The notes beneath the pieces are model-generated. The model was not told where the DNA came from and did no database searches. It saw only the letters and a program-made list of their open reading frames with translations. 64,000 bases of DNA from Bimuria novae-zelandiae CBS 107.79. Lineage: Eukaryota; Ascomycota; Dothideomycetes; Pleosporales; Didymosphaeriaceae. A program made the position numbers and the translations under genes. Location: positions 209,012 to 273,011 of the forward strand of contig ML976682.1 in the NCBI GenBank assembly GCA_010015655.1. The letters run 5' to 3'. Below, piece by piece: positions 10,423 to 21,101 of the stretch; positions within the stretch are counted from its first letter, which is position 1; every line of letters starts with the position of its first letter.

Positions 10423-11900
10423 TCATAACATAATCATAGCGATTCCAATCCCAAAAGCGCTAGCAATCATCACGGATATCGGGATTGTCGAAGGTATAGT
10501 CGCAGCTCCAGTGGGTGCCACTTTATCCGCAACGCTCGCCCCTGATGTCGCCGTGCATTGCTCCCCGCAAGAGAAGCCATTTGGACAGCAGTTACCGCCT
10601 TGGCTGGCAGCACAGCTATACCAGGCACTCGGGCAGCTGCCGCCCTGTGAGGCGAGACTGGCACCACTTGGCGCGACCACGACCACACCATTGGTGTTGA
10701 CAATTGTAGTGCTCGCCGTAGGTATGCACGAACCAGTCGTCTGGCAGTCGCGACCAACGCGACAGCAACCAGACGGGTAGTATGCGCTGCAGACATAGAA
10801 GCCAGTAGGACATACGGAGTCGGTCAGTGAAGATGATGCGGGCGGCGCGGATGTAGTTCTAGAGTCGCTTGTTGGGCGAACTGGTGCTGAAGGCGCCATG
10901 GTACTTGTGGGATCATCCCCAAGACATGATGCCCCCGTTGCGCATGTTCTTCCATTCTGACAACAGCCTCCTCCGAGAGAGGCCGCGCAAGAGAACCAAC
11001 CCGTACTACAAGTGTACGATGCTGATGGGGACGGCGACGGCGTCGATGTCGGTGTCGGCGACGAAGATGTAGATGAAGACGAAGACGAAGAGGATTGCGT
11101 AGTTGGGACTACAATGACACCGGTCGAAGAGGTGGTGCTGGATACTGGCGCAGACGTGGACGGCTGGACAAATGTTGTAGAGGTGCCAAGAGCGACGCCT
11201 GTATAGAGTCAATACCGATCTCCACATTCCTAATCGCCCTCGACTTACATCCGACATCGAGACAGCTGTACCCAGGCAGACAGCAGCCACCGTTTGGAGA
11301 CTCTGGGCAGCTGCTATAACCTGCATCAGTATCGCAAGTGATTCCACCACTGCAATTCTGGCCGTCAGGGCAGCAGCCTACAGGGCCATATCCTTGATCC
11401 GATATCTTAATGCAGGTGCTTCCCGAGCCGCAGCAACTGTTCGGTTGCCCGATCGATGAACAATCATTTGTCCCCGTAGGACACTTGAAGCCGCGCTTCA
11501 AGAGCGCATCTCTTGCGCGAAACCGCAGAAACCAATCTTGTCGCAAGCTTTCTTCGACCGGTCGCAATGCCGCCTCAAATTGTGCCGTACCATTCGCTAG
11601 CTCTCTTCGTTCGTCCCCTGCGCGCTGATGCGTTTCTGCGTCTTCTAGATCCGACGCGAATATCCAATTGTCAAACATGAACATCTCGCCCTCATCGCTG
11701 CTCATCTTCTTGACTCCGATTGGTTTCTCTTTCCTTATTTTCTCTTGTATGTCTAAAATGCGTTTAACGTGTACTTCATCCTCCGGGAAGTACTTCATAT
11801 GTCTCGGTAGGTTGTGCGGCCATTGCGACTCGGCGGTTTCGGCGGAAGCGCAGAGGAGGAGGATGGTTGGCGGGAGCGCCAGTAGGCTGGGTAGCTTCAT
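10423..11900 (-). CDS. Cysteine-rich modular GPI-anchored surface protein
   Basis: Two exons, 11900-11249 and 11198-10423 (50-nt intron with GTAAGT donor), 475 residues. A signal peptide (PSLLALPPTILLLCASA) and a non-repetitive domain precede five cysteine modules of the pattern C-x6-C-x(7-9)-CC-x5-C-x(5-6)-C, each with a central CC (SCCGSGSTC, GCCLPGYSC, GCCQNGRTC, GCCRVGRDC, NCCPNGFSC). Modules 2 and 3 are separated by a Ser/Thr/Pro-rich linker likely to be O-glycosylated. The C-terminus is a hydrophobic tail (ISVMIASAFGIGIAMIML) after small residues, typical of a GPI-attachment signal. It is expected at the plasma membrane or wall. The CC spacing resembles small disulfide-knot repeats of fungal GPI proteins; no enzyme motif was seen. 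Confidence 0.87.
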
Positions 11901-12667
11901 GACGTTCTATATTGGAGGCTTCAAGACTGTAGCATAAAAAATTGCAAGATCTGGATGCGGGATATGCAATTGAAAAGTCAAGTGTTGGTGGAACCGGTTC
12001 ACAACTGCGGTATGAGATCACTTCGAAGGAGGTTGGGCTGACGTTCAGGCTTGCGAAATTGGCGAGGCTGGGATGCGTTGGCAGCACCATTTCGGTGCCG
12101 AGGCAACGTGTACAAGGTACATCCTGAAGCCTTGACTCGAAGGTAGGCAGAAGAACTTGGAGCGGCAATGTGAGTTTGTTGCGGTGAAGGGAAGACGTGG
12201 TAGATGCCTTCAGTTCCGTTGATTCCGACTCGGCATGCGGGCCGGATATATCCCAACACGGTCATTTTTAATACCTTGCAGCTGCAGGCTAGGGTATATA
12301 ATTCTAATCAACACTGGAGTACTCTTGCAAGATACCATAACCATTTTCACTCGTTAACGAGGTGTGGTCTACAATGCCTATTGAGAAGGGTGCTGCAGCG
12401 GGGTAGCAGGAGACATTATTCGCTCCACGCCGGCACTCACTGGACCAACACAGGATTATGGGTAACCGAAACACAATGTTGGATTCTTATACCCATTGCA
12501 TTAATTAGTCTAGTATTTGCTTGTGTACACAGTGGACCTGTATCGAGACTTGGGGAGGGCCTCGTTTATTCTTGCCATTCATGAATTTGAGCTATTCCCA
12601 ATACGGCTAGCAAAGTTCCTATAGTTTCCCCTCCAAAGAGAAAGTTGTCCGCTTTACACTCCTCAAC
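11901..12667. other. Intergenic between divergent genes
   Basis: Separates the start codons of the GPI-protein gene and the methyltransferase gene. No convincing coding or RNA gene. Confidence 0.5.
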
Positions 12668-13484
12668 ATGTCCGTCAGTGAAGACAATGGCCTATTTGGC
12701 GTGAGCGAGGACCTCGTTCCGCCTGCTGTCATAAAGTCTGCAGGGGTGTCAGAAGTGGATTTCGACGGACTCCTATCGCCACCACTGAAACTCCAAGAAG
12801 ACCTCAAGAATGGCTGTGGTGGGCAACTATGGCCGGCGGGCATGGTATTGAGCAAATACATGCTGCGGAAGCATAGGGACGATCTGGTTGGAAAACAAGT
12901 GTAGTTTCACCTGAGGGCAGTGATTGGACTCCGAACTGACAGGTTACAGGGTTGAACTTGGCGCAGGTGGCGGCTTCGTGGGGTACGTCTTCGCTCCATG
13001 TTTTGGATCTTGCATTGACAGATGAAGATGCGATCTTTCTTGACCGAGTTTCTGACCATGTCACAGCCTTGCAGTAGCCCTGGGCTGTAAAACCACCTCA
13101 ACCCTCCACATCACGGATCAATTACCCATGTTCGAGCTAATGAAGCAAAACATCGTCCTCAACAACCTCACTTCTAAAGTCTCCGCTAATATCTACGACT
13201 GGGGAACACCTACTCCTGTTGGCCTTCCAAAGCACCCAGACATTATCCTAGCCGCCGACTGTGTGTACTTTGAGCCTGCGTTTCCACTGCTGCAGGAGAC
13301 GCTGAAGGATCTAATTGGAGAGAAGACAGTGTGCTACTTCTGCTTCAAGAAGAGAAGAAGAGCAGACCTGCAGTTCATGAAGGTGGCGAAGAAACTGTTC
13401 GATGTTAAGGAGGTGGACGATGATCTGGACAGGGAGGTTTACTCGAGGCAGAGCTTGTTCTTGTACGTCGACATGATACTATGA
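12668..13484 (+). CDS. EFM6: Protein-lysine N-methyltransferase, EFM6-like
   Basis: Three exons, 12668-12900, 12950-12982 (a 33-nt micro-exon) and 13067-13484, 227 residues. The acceptor of exon 3 is TCACAG rather than the TAG 11 nt downstream, because only that choice yields the continuous motif VELGAGGGFVGLAVALG, the SAM-binding motif I. Other family features are GGQLWPAGMVLSKYM, the acidic HITDQ strand, YDWGTP and DIILAADCVYFEPAFPLL, and the tail FCFKKRRRADLQFMK. This pattern is that of the seven-beta-strand METTL21/EFM6 group; yeast Efm6 methylates elongation factor 1A. The alternative is another METTL21-type enzyme. Cytosolic, no signal peptide. Confidence 0.85.
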
Positions 13485-13999
13485 GTACAAGTGTGTTTGT
13501 GCTCACGTGAAATAGGTATCGCATGACGAAGAAATCGTGAGTCAGACCCACAGCGTAGAGACTCCTAAATGAAAATATCTGTCAGAATTCAGGGCCAAGT
13601 TCGACGGTACTAACTGTGTTAATGCCTAGCCCACTGCCCATTTTCAGTCCTCGCAACTCTGTGAAACCGTATATGATGACAGCTGCATGTGCGTAGATTG
13701 AAAGCGCGCGCTAACATTGTGGTAAGTACACCCTGCAAACTTTGGCGCTAAGAAGCGACAAGCATGGTTGTAGGGTGCGATGTCTGTGACATCGCATCAG
13801 AATCTTCAGTGCACTGTGCGATTATTGCACGAGAGAAAACCAAATTCTGTGCCACCCGCAGTGCAGTTCCTGGTATGTATGTTTGATCAATGCGGCGCAG
13901 CAAAGAGCGAAGCATATCAATGTTTGCATGGAGTCATTTCGACACCATCCCTCATCTTTCACTTCCTCTTTGTTTTATAACATTGACCTTACGGAAAAA
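13485..13999. other. Intergenic, no gene seen
   Basis: Only short open frames. Contains the 3' flank of the methyltransferase gene and upstream DNA of the coiled-coil pseudogene. Confidence 0.45.
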
Positions 14000-15212
14000 A
14001 TGAGCTATATTACTAGCACGAGTGGTGGATTGGGAGTGATTTGCGATGATATTTTCAGGCTGTGGGAGATTCATCAACCGTGGAATATACATCCGCCGCC
14101 ATGCCAACACATCATACCCGAGACAAATTTGCGTTGCGCTTCGACCACGTCTACTGCCTTATCTTTTGAGAGTCTTCGGAAGCTTGTGAAGCAACGGATA
14201 GAACAGGATTTTTTTGATCATCGCGTGTGGGTGTCGGCAAAAAGAGGACCTTCAGCCTATCCACTCGATGAGGATCTTATCCACAGCCTAGCTTCAATCA
14301 GTCTTTGTGATCAGCATGGGAACTACGAAAATTCGAATATATTGATGGAGACCTGGGAGCGCGCGATACCTTACTTCTTTTCGATGCCAAAGACAAACGG
14401 AGGGCGCAAACGAGACAGTCAGCTAGCACGCAGGAGGAAACAAGAAAGAGGAAAGCATTACTCAGTTCAGCCGCGCAATTGGAAACTGAAATGCGACAAC
14501 TGAAAGCACGCAATGAGGAGCTACAAACTGCTGCAGAGAAGGATACCGCCATCAGGAAGAAGCTGGAATTCGAACTTGATTTGGCCTCATACGAAACCAG
14601 AAGATCCAAGGAGGCACTTGAGGCAGAAAAGAAAAGGGTGGCTCAGTTAAAAGGGGTCATCGACATTAAGCAGCGCATGACAAAGTTGCTTACGACGAAG
14701 AAGGACGCACTGCAAGTACAGAATCATGATCTGTTTCGCAAGCAGCAACAATACGAAACAAAGTTCCGTAATATCGCGTCGCAACTTGACTGGGCATTTC
14801 CTCAGATCGGGATCGAAGAGACAAAATCGCGAGAACGGACTCCGTGTGCGAAGACGAGCCCCAATCCGGCGTTGCTGGTCTCATCCACGAGGCGGATCCA
14901 AACAGAATCGATCCTCCAATCTGCAGCCAATGCGCTGATTATGCTGTCGCTAGTCGTGTTGAAGACCTCAAACAAGATGTCAAATACCTTGAAACACAGT
15001 TACTCTTCTCTGAAGCAGTGCAAGCCAATATGGAAGCTTTGGCGCTCACGACGATGGAAGAGAAAGCGTATCTCCAACATGAGCTCCAGGAGTTACGTAC
15101 GAGGCTCGAGGAGGAAGCGACACAGAAAGATAAGGTCGCGGCAAGTGTGGCCGAGACACTGCGACATTGTAGGGAGGCCTTGGGGGTTACCCTAATCCAG
15201 GCGGCAGCTTGA
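14000..15212 (+). pseudogene. Coiled-coil protein gene, frame broken twice
   Basis: Three overlapping open stretches in successive frames read as one protein. The first, from ATG at 14000 (SYITSTSGGLG) to about 14,400, has CQHIIPETNLRC, a possible metal-binding or disulfide pair. The second, about 14,311-14,850, is strongly helical and charged (ETEMRQLKARNEELQTA). The third, about 14,790-15,212, continues the coiled coil (EDLKQDVKYLETQLLF, HELQELRTRLEEE). Neither junction has a GTRAGT donor or CTNAC branch site, unlike the other introns in this window, so two frameshifts are more likely than introns. The family is unknown. If expressed it would be a coiled-coil cytoplasmic or nuclear protein. 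Confidence 0.45.
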
Positions 15213-15489
15213 GCCAGGGAATGGATCAAAGTCATGCGGAACTTGACGCCACGACACGCTATGCTTCTGCCCTTCCTGAACTCGGACAGGCAATCTCGAC
15301 TTTCGAATTTAGCGGATACCCCGTGCATGTAGCGCGGATCACTTTGGAAGAATTTTGAATGAAGTAACGATCACCTATTGCACTGTCATTTGATGCTTTC
15401 CCCCAAACTGTGGAATGTAACTACTGCCTGGAGTAAAAGGCGACACAGAACATTCAAATACCTTTCCAATGACTTGATGTGTACGCCTG

Positions 15490-16420
15490 CTATTCTTCCA
15501 TTTCAGCAGCGTATCGTCGCTCCTCCATAAGCTCATATGCTGCTCGTGATTGCTCTTTTCTGCTCTTTTCTAACTCCTTTCGGGACGCGTCGACATAGTA
15601 ATCGCTCCTACACATTCGCTTAAAGGCTTCACCACCCGGGGTTTCAGTAGTAACGGTCCAAGCGTACTTGTTGTAGCTGGCCATGGCTCGAAGGAGAAAG
15701 CTGTGCGGCAAATCGGGAGATAAGTTCTTTGGGACATGAAGCTCGGGCTCCCAGAGCCCGCCAGAGATTATTTCTTCTTCGGTCTGTCCTTCCCAGAGTT
15801 CGCAGTGAAGATCCACCCTATCAAGGCGTTGTACATTAGCTCATCGTCCGTGTAATAGACACATGGATCACTCACATCAAGGCAAGGATGGAGTTGCTCT
15901 CTGGTAGGTTTTCGAACGCCTATACCTCAGTGACAAAAGACCCAGCGGAGGAGATTCCATTGGACGCACATATATGATGGCTTCCTCGTGGAACCTTCTA
16001 TGTGGTCTAGGACCGTGACTGAAAGTATCGTCCACAAGCTGCCTGTTTATTTCCTTTTCGAACTCTGAAGAAAAAAGTAGTCTATTTACGAGAGATAGGA
16101 CTTCAAGCCGTTCAAGGTCAGGTTGTTTCCAATCTTCGACGTCGCTGGAGTTTCCAAAATCTACGCCCGGCCATTCCTTTGGCAAAGTTCGTCTGTACAT
16201 CCAATTCACGAAGACATCAAATGCGTATGTCTCGATGTCTTCGAGGCGGACCGTCTTGTCCTCCGACTCTGCCCAGTGACCGCCCAGAGCGATTCAGAAG
16301 TAGTCGGAATGATGCATGAGTAGCTTCCTGTGGATCTCATATCGCTTATGCTCCTCTCCAATTTTAATTGCCACCATGTCATTCTCCTGAGTGAGCGCGC
16401 TAGGACATAGTAAGCCCATG
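15490..16420 (-). pseudogene. BTB/POZ-domain protein pseudogene
   Basis: On the minus strand, from about 16,420, the frame reads ALTQENDMVAIKIGEEHKRY, IHRKLLMHHSDYF, then TGA (16294-16296), then IALGGHWAESEDKTVRLEDI and AFDVFVNWMYRR. This is the BTB core of the fungal type in which DYF is normally followed by Arg/Lys and a short acidic helix, so the TGA looks like a CGA-to-TGA mutation. After SPPLGLLSL the frame closes and a second frameshift is needed to reach the distal exon (DLHCELWEGQTEEEI to EMEE), joined by a plausible GTGAGT...TAG intron. The gene lies next to another broken gene (14.0-15.2 kb). The 5' limit is approximate. Confidence 0.65.
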
Positions 16421-16454
16421 TTGAGGAGTGGCGGAATGCCTTCGGCGCATGCAT

Positions 16455-17132
16455 GCTGAGCGCTACGGAAAACCTCGGACGATTTTAAGGAAAGACAGAT
16501 GTCGCATACCTAAAAGAAGGCGACTCGCTTCTCTGCCTTCCAAATTTCCGTTCTTGCCCTTCTCTTCCCCTGCGAGCATTTGCCTGTCTGTCTATGTCCA
16601 TCTGAATAAGACGCGGCTCTCCTGGAAGCCATTTCAGCGACCCGTCCATGGTGCACAGATGGTAGAATTGGGGATTCGGGCAAGCTGATCGCGCCTAGCG
16701 ATGAAATGAATTCAATGTTAGGACAATTTTGTGACGTATTTGAGAGGAGTGGTGTTCCAAATACCGATGAGCCGCGATGGCTGGTATTACGCTGATCAAC
16801 GTCAACTGAGGTGAACTGAAACCACGACGCCGAGACGCCCCGCAGACGCGCTAATTAGATCGCCTCCGCGTGGAGCCCATTACGCGCACGCGACGCGAAA
16901 TTTGGCCCGCGGGAGCAATACATACAAGACCCGGCAAAATATTGATACGATTGGCGATCGACTAGCTCGCTGTTGCATACATATTTCCAAGGTTACGTCA
17001 CTTTGACCGGCGATAGGATCACTTCACGCTCACACGTGGAACCTCGAAACACTTCAGAACCTCGACCGCTTCGTTGGATATTTGATTGACGATAATAACA
17101 ATAATGATGGCCTCTCCCAACCTTCTCCTTTT
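16455..17132. other. Intergenic, no gene seen
   Basis: Short chance frames only. GC-rich stretch around 16,800-16,920. Confidence 0.5.
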
Positions 17133-18076
17133 CTAATCTTGAGGAATCACGACCGTAGGCGTCAACGACACCTTCCGTCGCATACTCCAGCCTTCCACCT
17201 GGCTCCAATCCACGCACTTCCTCGGCGTCTTCGAATGCGCATCCAAGAAATCGGATTTCTCCTTCTCCGGCCAAGTGAAAGTGTACAAGCTGAGGTCGGC
17301 GTTGCACATTGCCGAGAGCCTGAGTACCTCGATACAATGATCGAGATGAGAGTGCCAGTAACTGCTGCCTTTCGCCCGCAGATTTTCCGGAGCGGAATCG
17401 AGGTAGAGAAAGTTCCGCAGTTGGTTCTATATTCGCGGTATCAGCAAATGACCAAAGGAGGACAGTGTATGTCATGATGAGCGAATGGGAGCTTACCAGG
17501 CAGTGCAGTTCGTGGTAGACGCCGAGACTGGCGAGGAAACCTCCATCTTTGACCTGTATGGCTGTCGACGGCGACACATCGGCTGTAGAAAGTTCGTCGA
17601 CTGAGATGTTGAAGTAAAAGGCTATCCAAAGGTTAGTTTTGCTCATCTGGATACTATTGCCTGGAACACTGACGTTGTAAGAGCGCAGTCCAGGCTGCAC
17701 CCGTAACATTGTTAGGTGGTCCCTGGAACTCGCTATGCATTATTCCGTGTTCTACATGTTCTAACAGTATTTTCTCTTTCAAGCTTTCAAGCTCTGGAAC
17801 TACAAAGCTCGTCAGAAGTGATAGTCGAGTCTACGCTCGAGACTTACATATCGTTATACGTGTGGTATAGCCCCTCGCATGCAGTGCTTGGAAGACGTTT
17901 GTTGTTGCAGAGGCCACTAGAAGAAGCGGTATTAGAACCGTAAAAAGCCAGGAATGTTCGACAAATGGTCCGCTTCGACGTCGGTTCCTGCTGACTTCGT
18001 AGGGAGCATCGCTCTCAACATCGTCGCCGGTGAGCAGTCGCTGTTCCTCGTCCGTGTATCCGCCCATTGTCAACAC
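17133..18076 (-). CDS. UstYa-family (DUF3328) oxidase-like membrane protein
   Basis: Four exons, 18076-17848, 17799-17674, 17621-17497 and 17426-17133, 257 residues. All introns keep frame (48, 52 and 70 nt). The N-terminal cytoplasmic tail is followed by one transmembrane helix (WLFTVLIPLLLVASATTNVF). The luminal domain carries the two HxxHC motifs that define the family: YHELHCL at the exon 3/4 boundary and SHLDHCIEVLRLSAMC in exon 4, plus the conserved TPRKCVDW end. Characterised relatives act in oxidative cyclisation of ribosomal peptides (ustiloxin) and other secondary metabolites. No precursor peptide gene with Kex2-flanked repeats, P450, PKS or NRPS is visible nearby, so it is an orphan here. 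Met at 18067 is an alternative start. Confidence 0.87.
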
Positions 18077-18665
18077 AGCGTGCGCTCCGCTGACCTTGAT
18101 TCTTGGTGACTTGATACAATCTCGGGGATCGTTATCGAAGCCGTGTTGGGCAAATTGTTTGGAGCCAGTGGCGTTCGCAAGATATTGACTTCAGCAAGCC
18201 GCCGACAACCTGTATCTTACGATCGGGAACGGTTTGGCCAATTCGATCGCTGAATAGGGTATTTTCATATGGCGAATACCGAACGTAATTCCTGCTGCAA
18301 TCGGGCTTGGGCGGTGGGACGCCTGAGCGGAGTTGCTGGATTTGGCCCCCAGCCACAATTGTATATTTGTATAATGGTCCCAGGGCTGTGTCACCTGTGT
18401 GGACCCACATTGGCAATCTAGCCGCGCATCCTGTCAATCACTGAACTTAGTCCAGATGCTGAGAGCCTTACAGACGCATGCAGTACGCTAACGGTGAAGC
18501 TTACGGGCGACCCTTGCCCTATACCTCCCATAGGAATGACCTGGACATCTACATAGTCTTGTCGAATCCGATATACTGTACGATACGTCCGGACTGACTC
18601 CTTCTTCATCGTACTTTCGAAATCTCTGGCAGCGCATCTCTCAGAAGTCAAATAATCCTGTCAAT
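18077..18665. other. Intergenic between divergent genes
   Basis: Upstream of both the UstYa-like gene and the small secreted protein gene. No coding sequence supported. Confidence 0.45.
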
Positions 18666-18955
18666 ATGTTGCGCTTCTACGTTCTCATGATGGTCGCACT
18701 AGCTGGACTTTCTCTGGCAGCACCAGTACCGAGTATGTAACACTGTGTTTAATTTTGATCCACTTAAAGTTAACTGGAACAGAAGAAAAACGGGATCTTG
18801 AGATCACGCTCTCTCCCGAATGCGACGAAGTAATTTGTGAGTATCGCAGGATGCTTTCCACGACCAGGCCGCTCATGATTGTTCCAGCCAGACGGTTCCC
18901 ATCAGCGTCAGATGAGACGCGAAAAATTCTTCTTCCAAGAATCTGCGCAAACTAG
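18666..18955 (+). CDS. Small secreted protein, candidate effector
   Basis: Two exons, 18666-18732 and 18783-18955, with a 50-nt intron (GTATGT donor, TTAAC branch, ACAG acceptor). The product starts with a clear signal peptide (MLRFYVLMMVALAGLSLA, then APVP), followed across the splice by KEKRDLEI, which has a KR dibasic site of the Kex2 type. The remainder is short and contains CDEVIC and a final Cys before the stop. A further 51-nt segment (GTGAGT ... CCAG, about 18,838-18,888) could be spliced out or retained without changing frame; retention gives about 79 residues, splicing about 62. No known family. Short length and an intron pattern found only by eye make it tentative. Confidence 0.5.
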
Positions 18956-19940
18956 ACGTGCTTGGTGGACTGGATTTTGCTCTGGGGCTAGACAACTGGA
19001 AGGTTCCGCGTCTCTACTATCGCTATCATAATCAAATCAATCTTAATCTACAATCTGATAGTAATGTAAGCGTTTTTTTTTGAGGTGCCTTGCTACTTCC
19101 TTGTTCGTGCATAACGCTAATAAGCCATGCGAGCATCATGTCAAGCCGGTCAAGCTCAACATTTTCGGCAAGAGGTGAGCTGCCCCAGTGTGAGCGTGCT
19201 AGAAAATTTAGGCTTACCAAGAAAGGGAAATATGACGGTAGATTGTTCTACCAGGGTTCTACGTTTTCGTGATTAGTTTGGCCCCCGTCGCACAGCCGTA
19301 AGCACTATAAATGGACTTCGGCGATTTGCTACACCTGCATGGTTGTCTGTGCGGCTGTGCGGGCCTCGTCTACACCGACCCCACAGCCCACTGTCCTAAT
19401 CGGGTTGCAATCGCAATACAAGGATTCTTGGGTTGCGTTATTGGCCATGCGAATGCTAGGATGCACGTGCTTCCAGATGTCCACCCGAGCTACGCGCCTA
19501 CTCGGCCTCATTGGTCTGCGGTCTAACACGACTTAGAGTGCGGGGCGCTTTTGGCTTGCACCATGCCTGCTCCGCCCTCAGCCTTGCAGAACACATGGAA
19601 TGAGTCCCCAGGAATACCTCCAGCGAATGCATACATTTCGCCGGAGTAAAGGTCGCTTGTACGGTGATAGTGCCTAGGTGGGACATTGCGTACCTATGGT
19701 ACCTATGGTACCTATGGTAGGCTTCTAGATTTCTTGTGATATGTGAGACGGGACGCACAGACTTATTCTTCAGTGTCCTCGCCTTTTCAGAATCGGTATT
19801 CGGAGGTCCGCAGAAGCTTCTCCTTGGTCCCCCCTATCATTGCTACCATAACTTTACTTGATCACCTCGAGTAAGATCAGCATCTTTCAACATCCACTCG
19901 ACATCAATCATCCTTTAACAAGTCTTGTTCGACTGTCATC
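18956..19940. other. Intergenic with a 9-bp triple repeat
   Basis: No supported gene. At 19691-19717 TACCTATGG is repeated three times in tandem. Otherwise unremarkable promoter-side sequence of the receptor-like gene. Confidence 0.5.
19691..19717. repeat. Triple tandem TACCTATGG
   Basis: Three perfect 9-bp units followed by TAGG. The same core TACCTATGGTAGG appears once at 59669-59681, and a variant at about 21768. Confidence 0.85.
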
Positions 19941-21101
19941 ATGTTCTGGGACACGCCTTCTATTCCTGCCCTCTATGGGTCTATCATTCCTTTCCTCGTC
20001 CTAGATGTCGTTGTCATCATCCTGCGCTTCGTTGCGCGAAGACGCCTCGGCCAGAAACCCCAGGTAGATGACTGGCTCATGATTCCCGCCTTCATCGGAG
20101 TCATTGCGCTGGCAGGAATGTACTTCTGGGGGCTCGCATCGAAGTCCCTGGGTTACCGATACATGTTGCTCCCACCTCCGGGAGTTGACATGATGAGCCC
20201 GGATTTTGTCCCTGAATTTGCTGGTCCCGAGTCGCGCATCGTCGCAACGCGAAGAGTAAGTTTCCGGCACGCCCATGTCGCGGAAAGTGTGTGCTGACGA
20301 AACTAGCTTGAATACTCTTCTCTCATTATCTACACGGCAGTGGCAGGCCTCATTAAGATCAGCGTCCTTATTTTCTACCGCCGTATCTTCACCGTCACGC
20401 AGTCCCGGAAAGACTGGCGCAACTGGTTCTTCATCGCAATGATCGTTGTGATCACCGCCTGGGCTCTTTCATGGATCTTCGCGTTCGTATTCATGTGCAG
20501 GCGCAATGTCCAAACGTTATTCACCAGTCCGGAGAACTTAGCCGCCAACTGCGTGGATACTTTGGCGGTTGGCTACGGACACTCCGTGTCTGATTTCATT
20601 ACGGATGCACTGATTATTGTCATTCCAATTCCGTTTGTATGGAAACTTCACTTGCCGACGGGACGCAAACTTGCAGTCTGCGGCGTCTTCCTCCTTGGTT
20701 CTCTCGCTGCGGGAAGTTCTTTGGTGAGAATGGCATGGATGACGTGGAACCAAGAAGTGGGCTTCGGTATGGAAACTGACGAAGAGCGTAAGTTGCCCAC
20801 TACGTCCTGGAAACTTCGTTGCTAATTGCGAACAGTGATGATCACCACGGAGCTGTACTGGATGATGCTCGCCATCATCCTTGGAGTCCTCGCAGCCTGC
20901 CTACCGACACTTCGCGGACTCTTCAGAACCAAGTCCGTGGAGAGTATGGCGAAGAGCATGCGCACTGTGTTCTCGCTCGGTTCTACGTCCTGGTCTGGAT
21001 CGAGGAAGGGCACCAGAGGCGATTCTATGGACGAGAGCCTCAGGTCAAAAGAGTCTACCACTGGCAAAGTGAACAGCCAACATACTGTGGTTGAAGTCTA
21101 A
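19941..21101 (+). CDS. Rhodopsin-domain (PTH11-like) seven-helix protein
   Basis: Three exons, 19941-20255, 20307-20787 and 20836-21101, 353 residues. Both introns have GTAAGT donors. The protein is a run of hydrophobic helices: SIIPFLVLDVVVIILRFVAR, LMIPAFIGVIALAGMYFWGL, IIYTAVAGLIKISVLIFYRR, FFIAMIVVITAWALSWIFAF, FITDALIIVIPIPFVWKL, KLAVCGVFLLGSLAAGSSL and ELYWMMLAIILGVLAACLP, then a Ser/Lys-rich cytoplasmic tail. The motifs RxRLGxxxxxDDW, the NC Cys before the fifth helix and the DALIIVIPIPFVWKL helix belong to the fungal rhodopsin-domain family that includes PTH11-like receptors. The ligand is unknown. It lies among secreted-protein genes, consistent with an environmental-interaction region. 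Confidence 0.88.

Noticed and set aside
14837..14884. 48-nt intron in the coiled-coil gene
   Set aside because: Its length is a multiple of three, so it does not repair the observed frame change.
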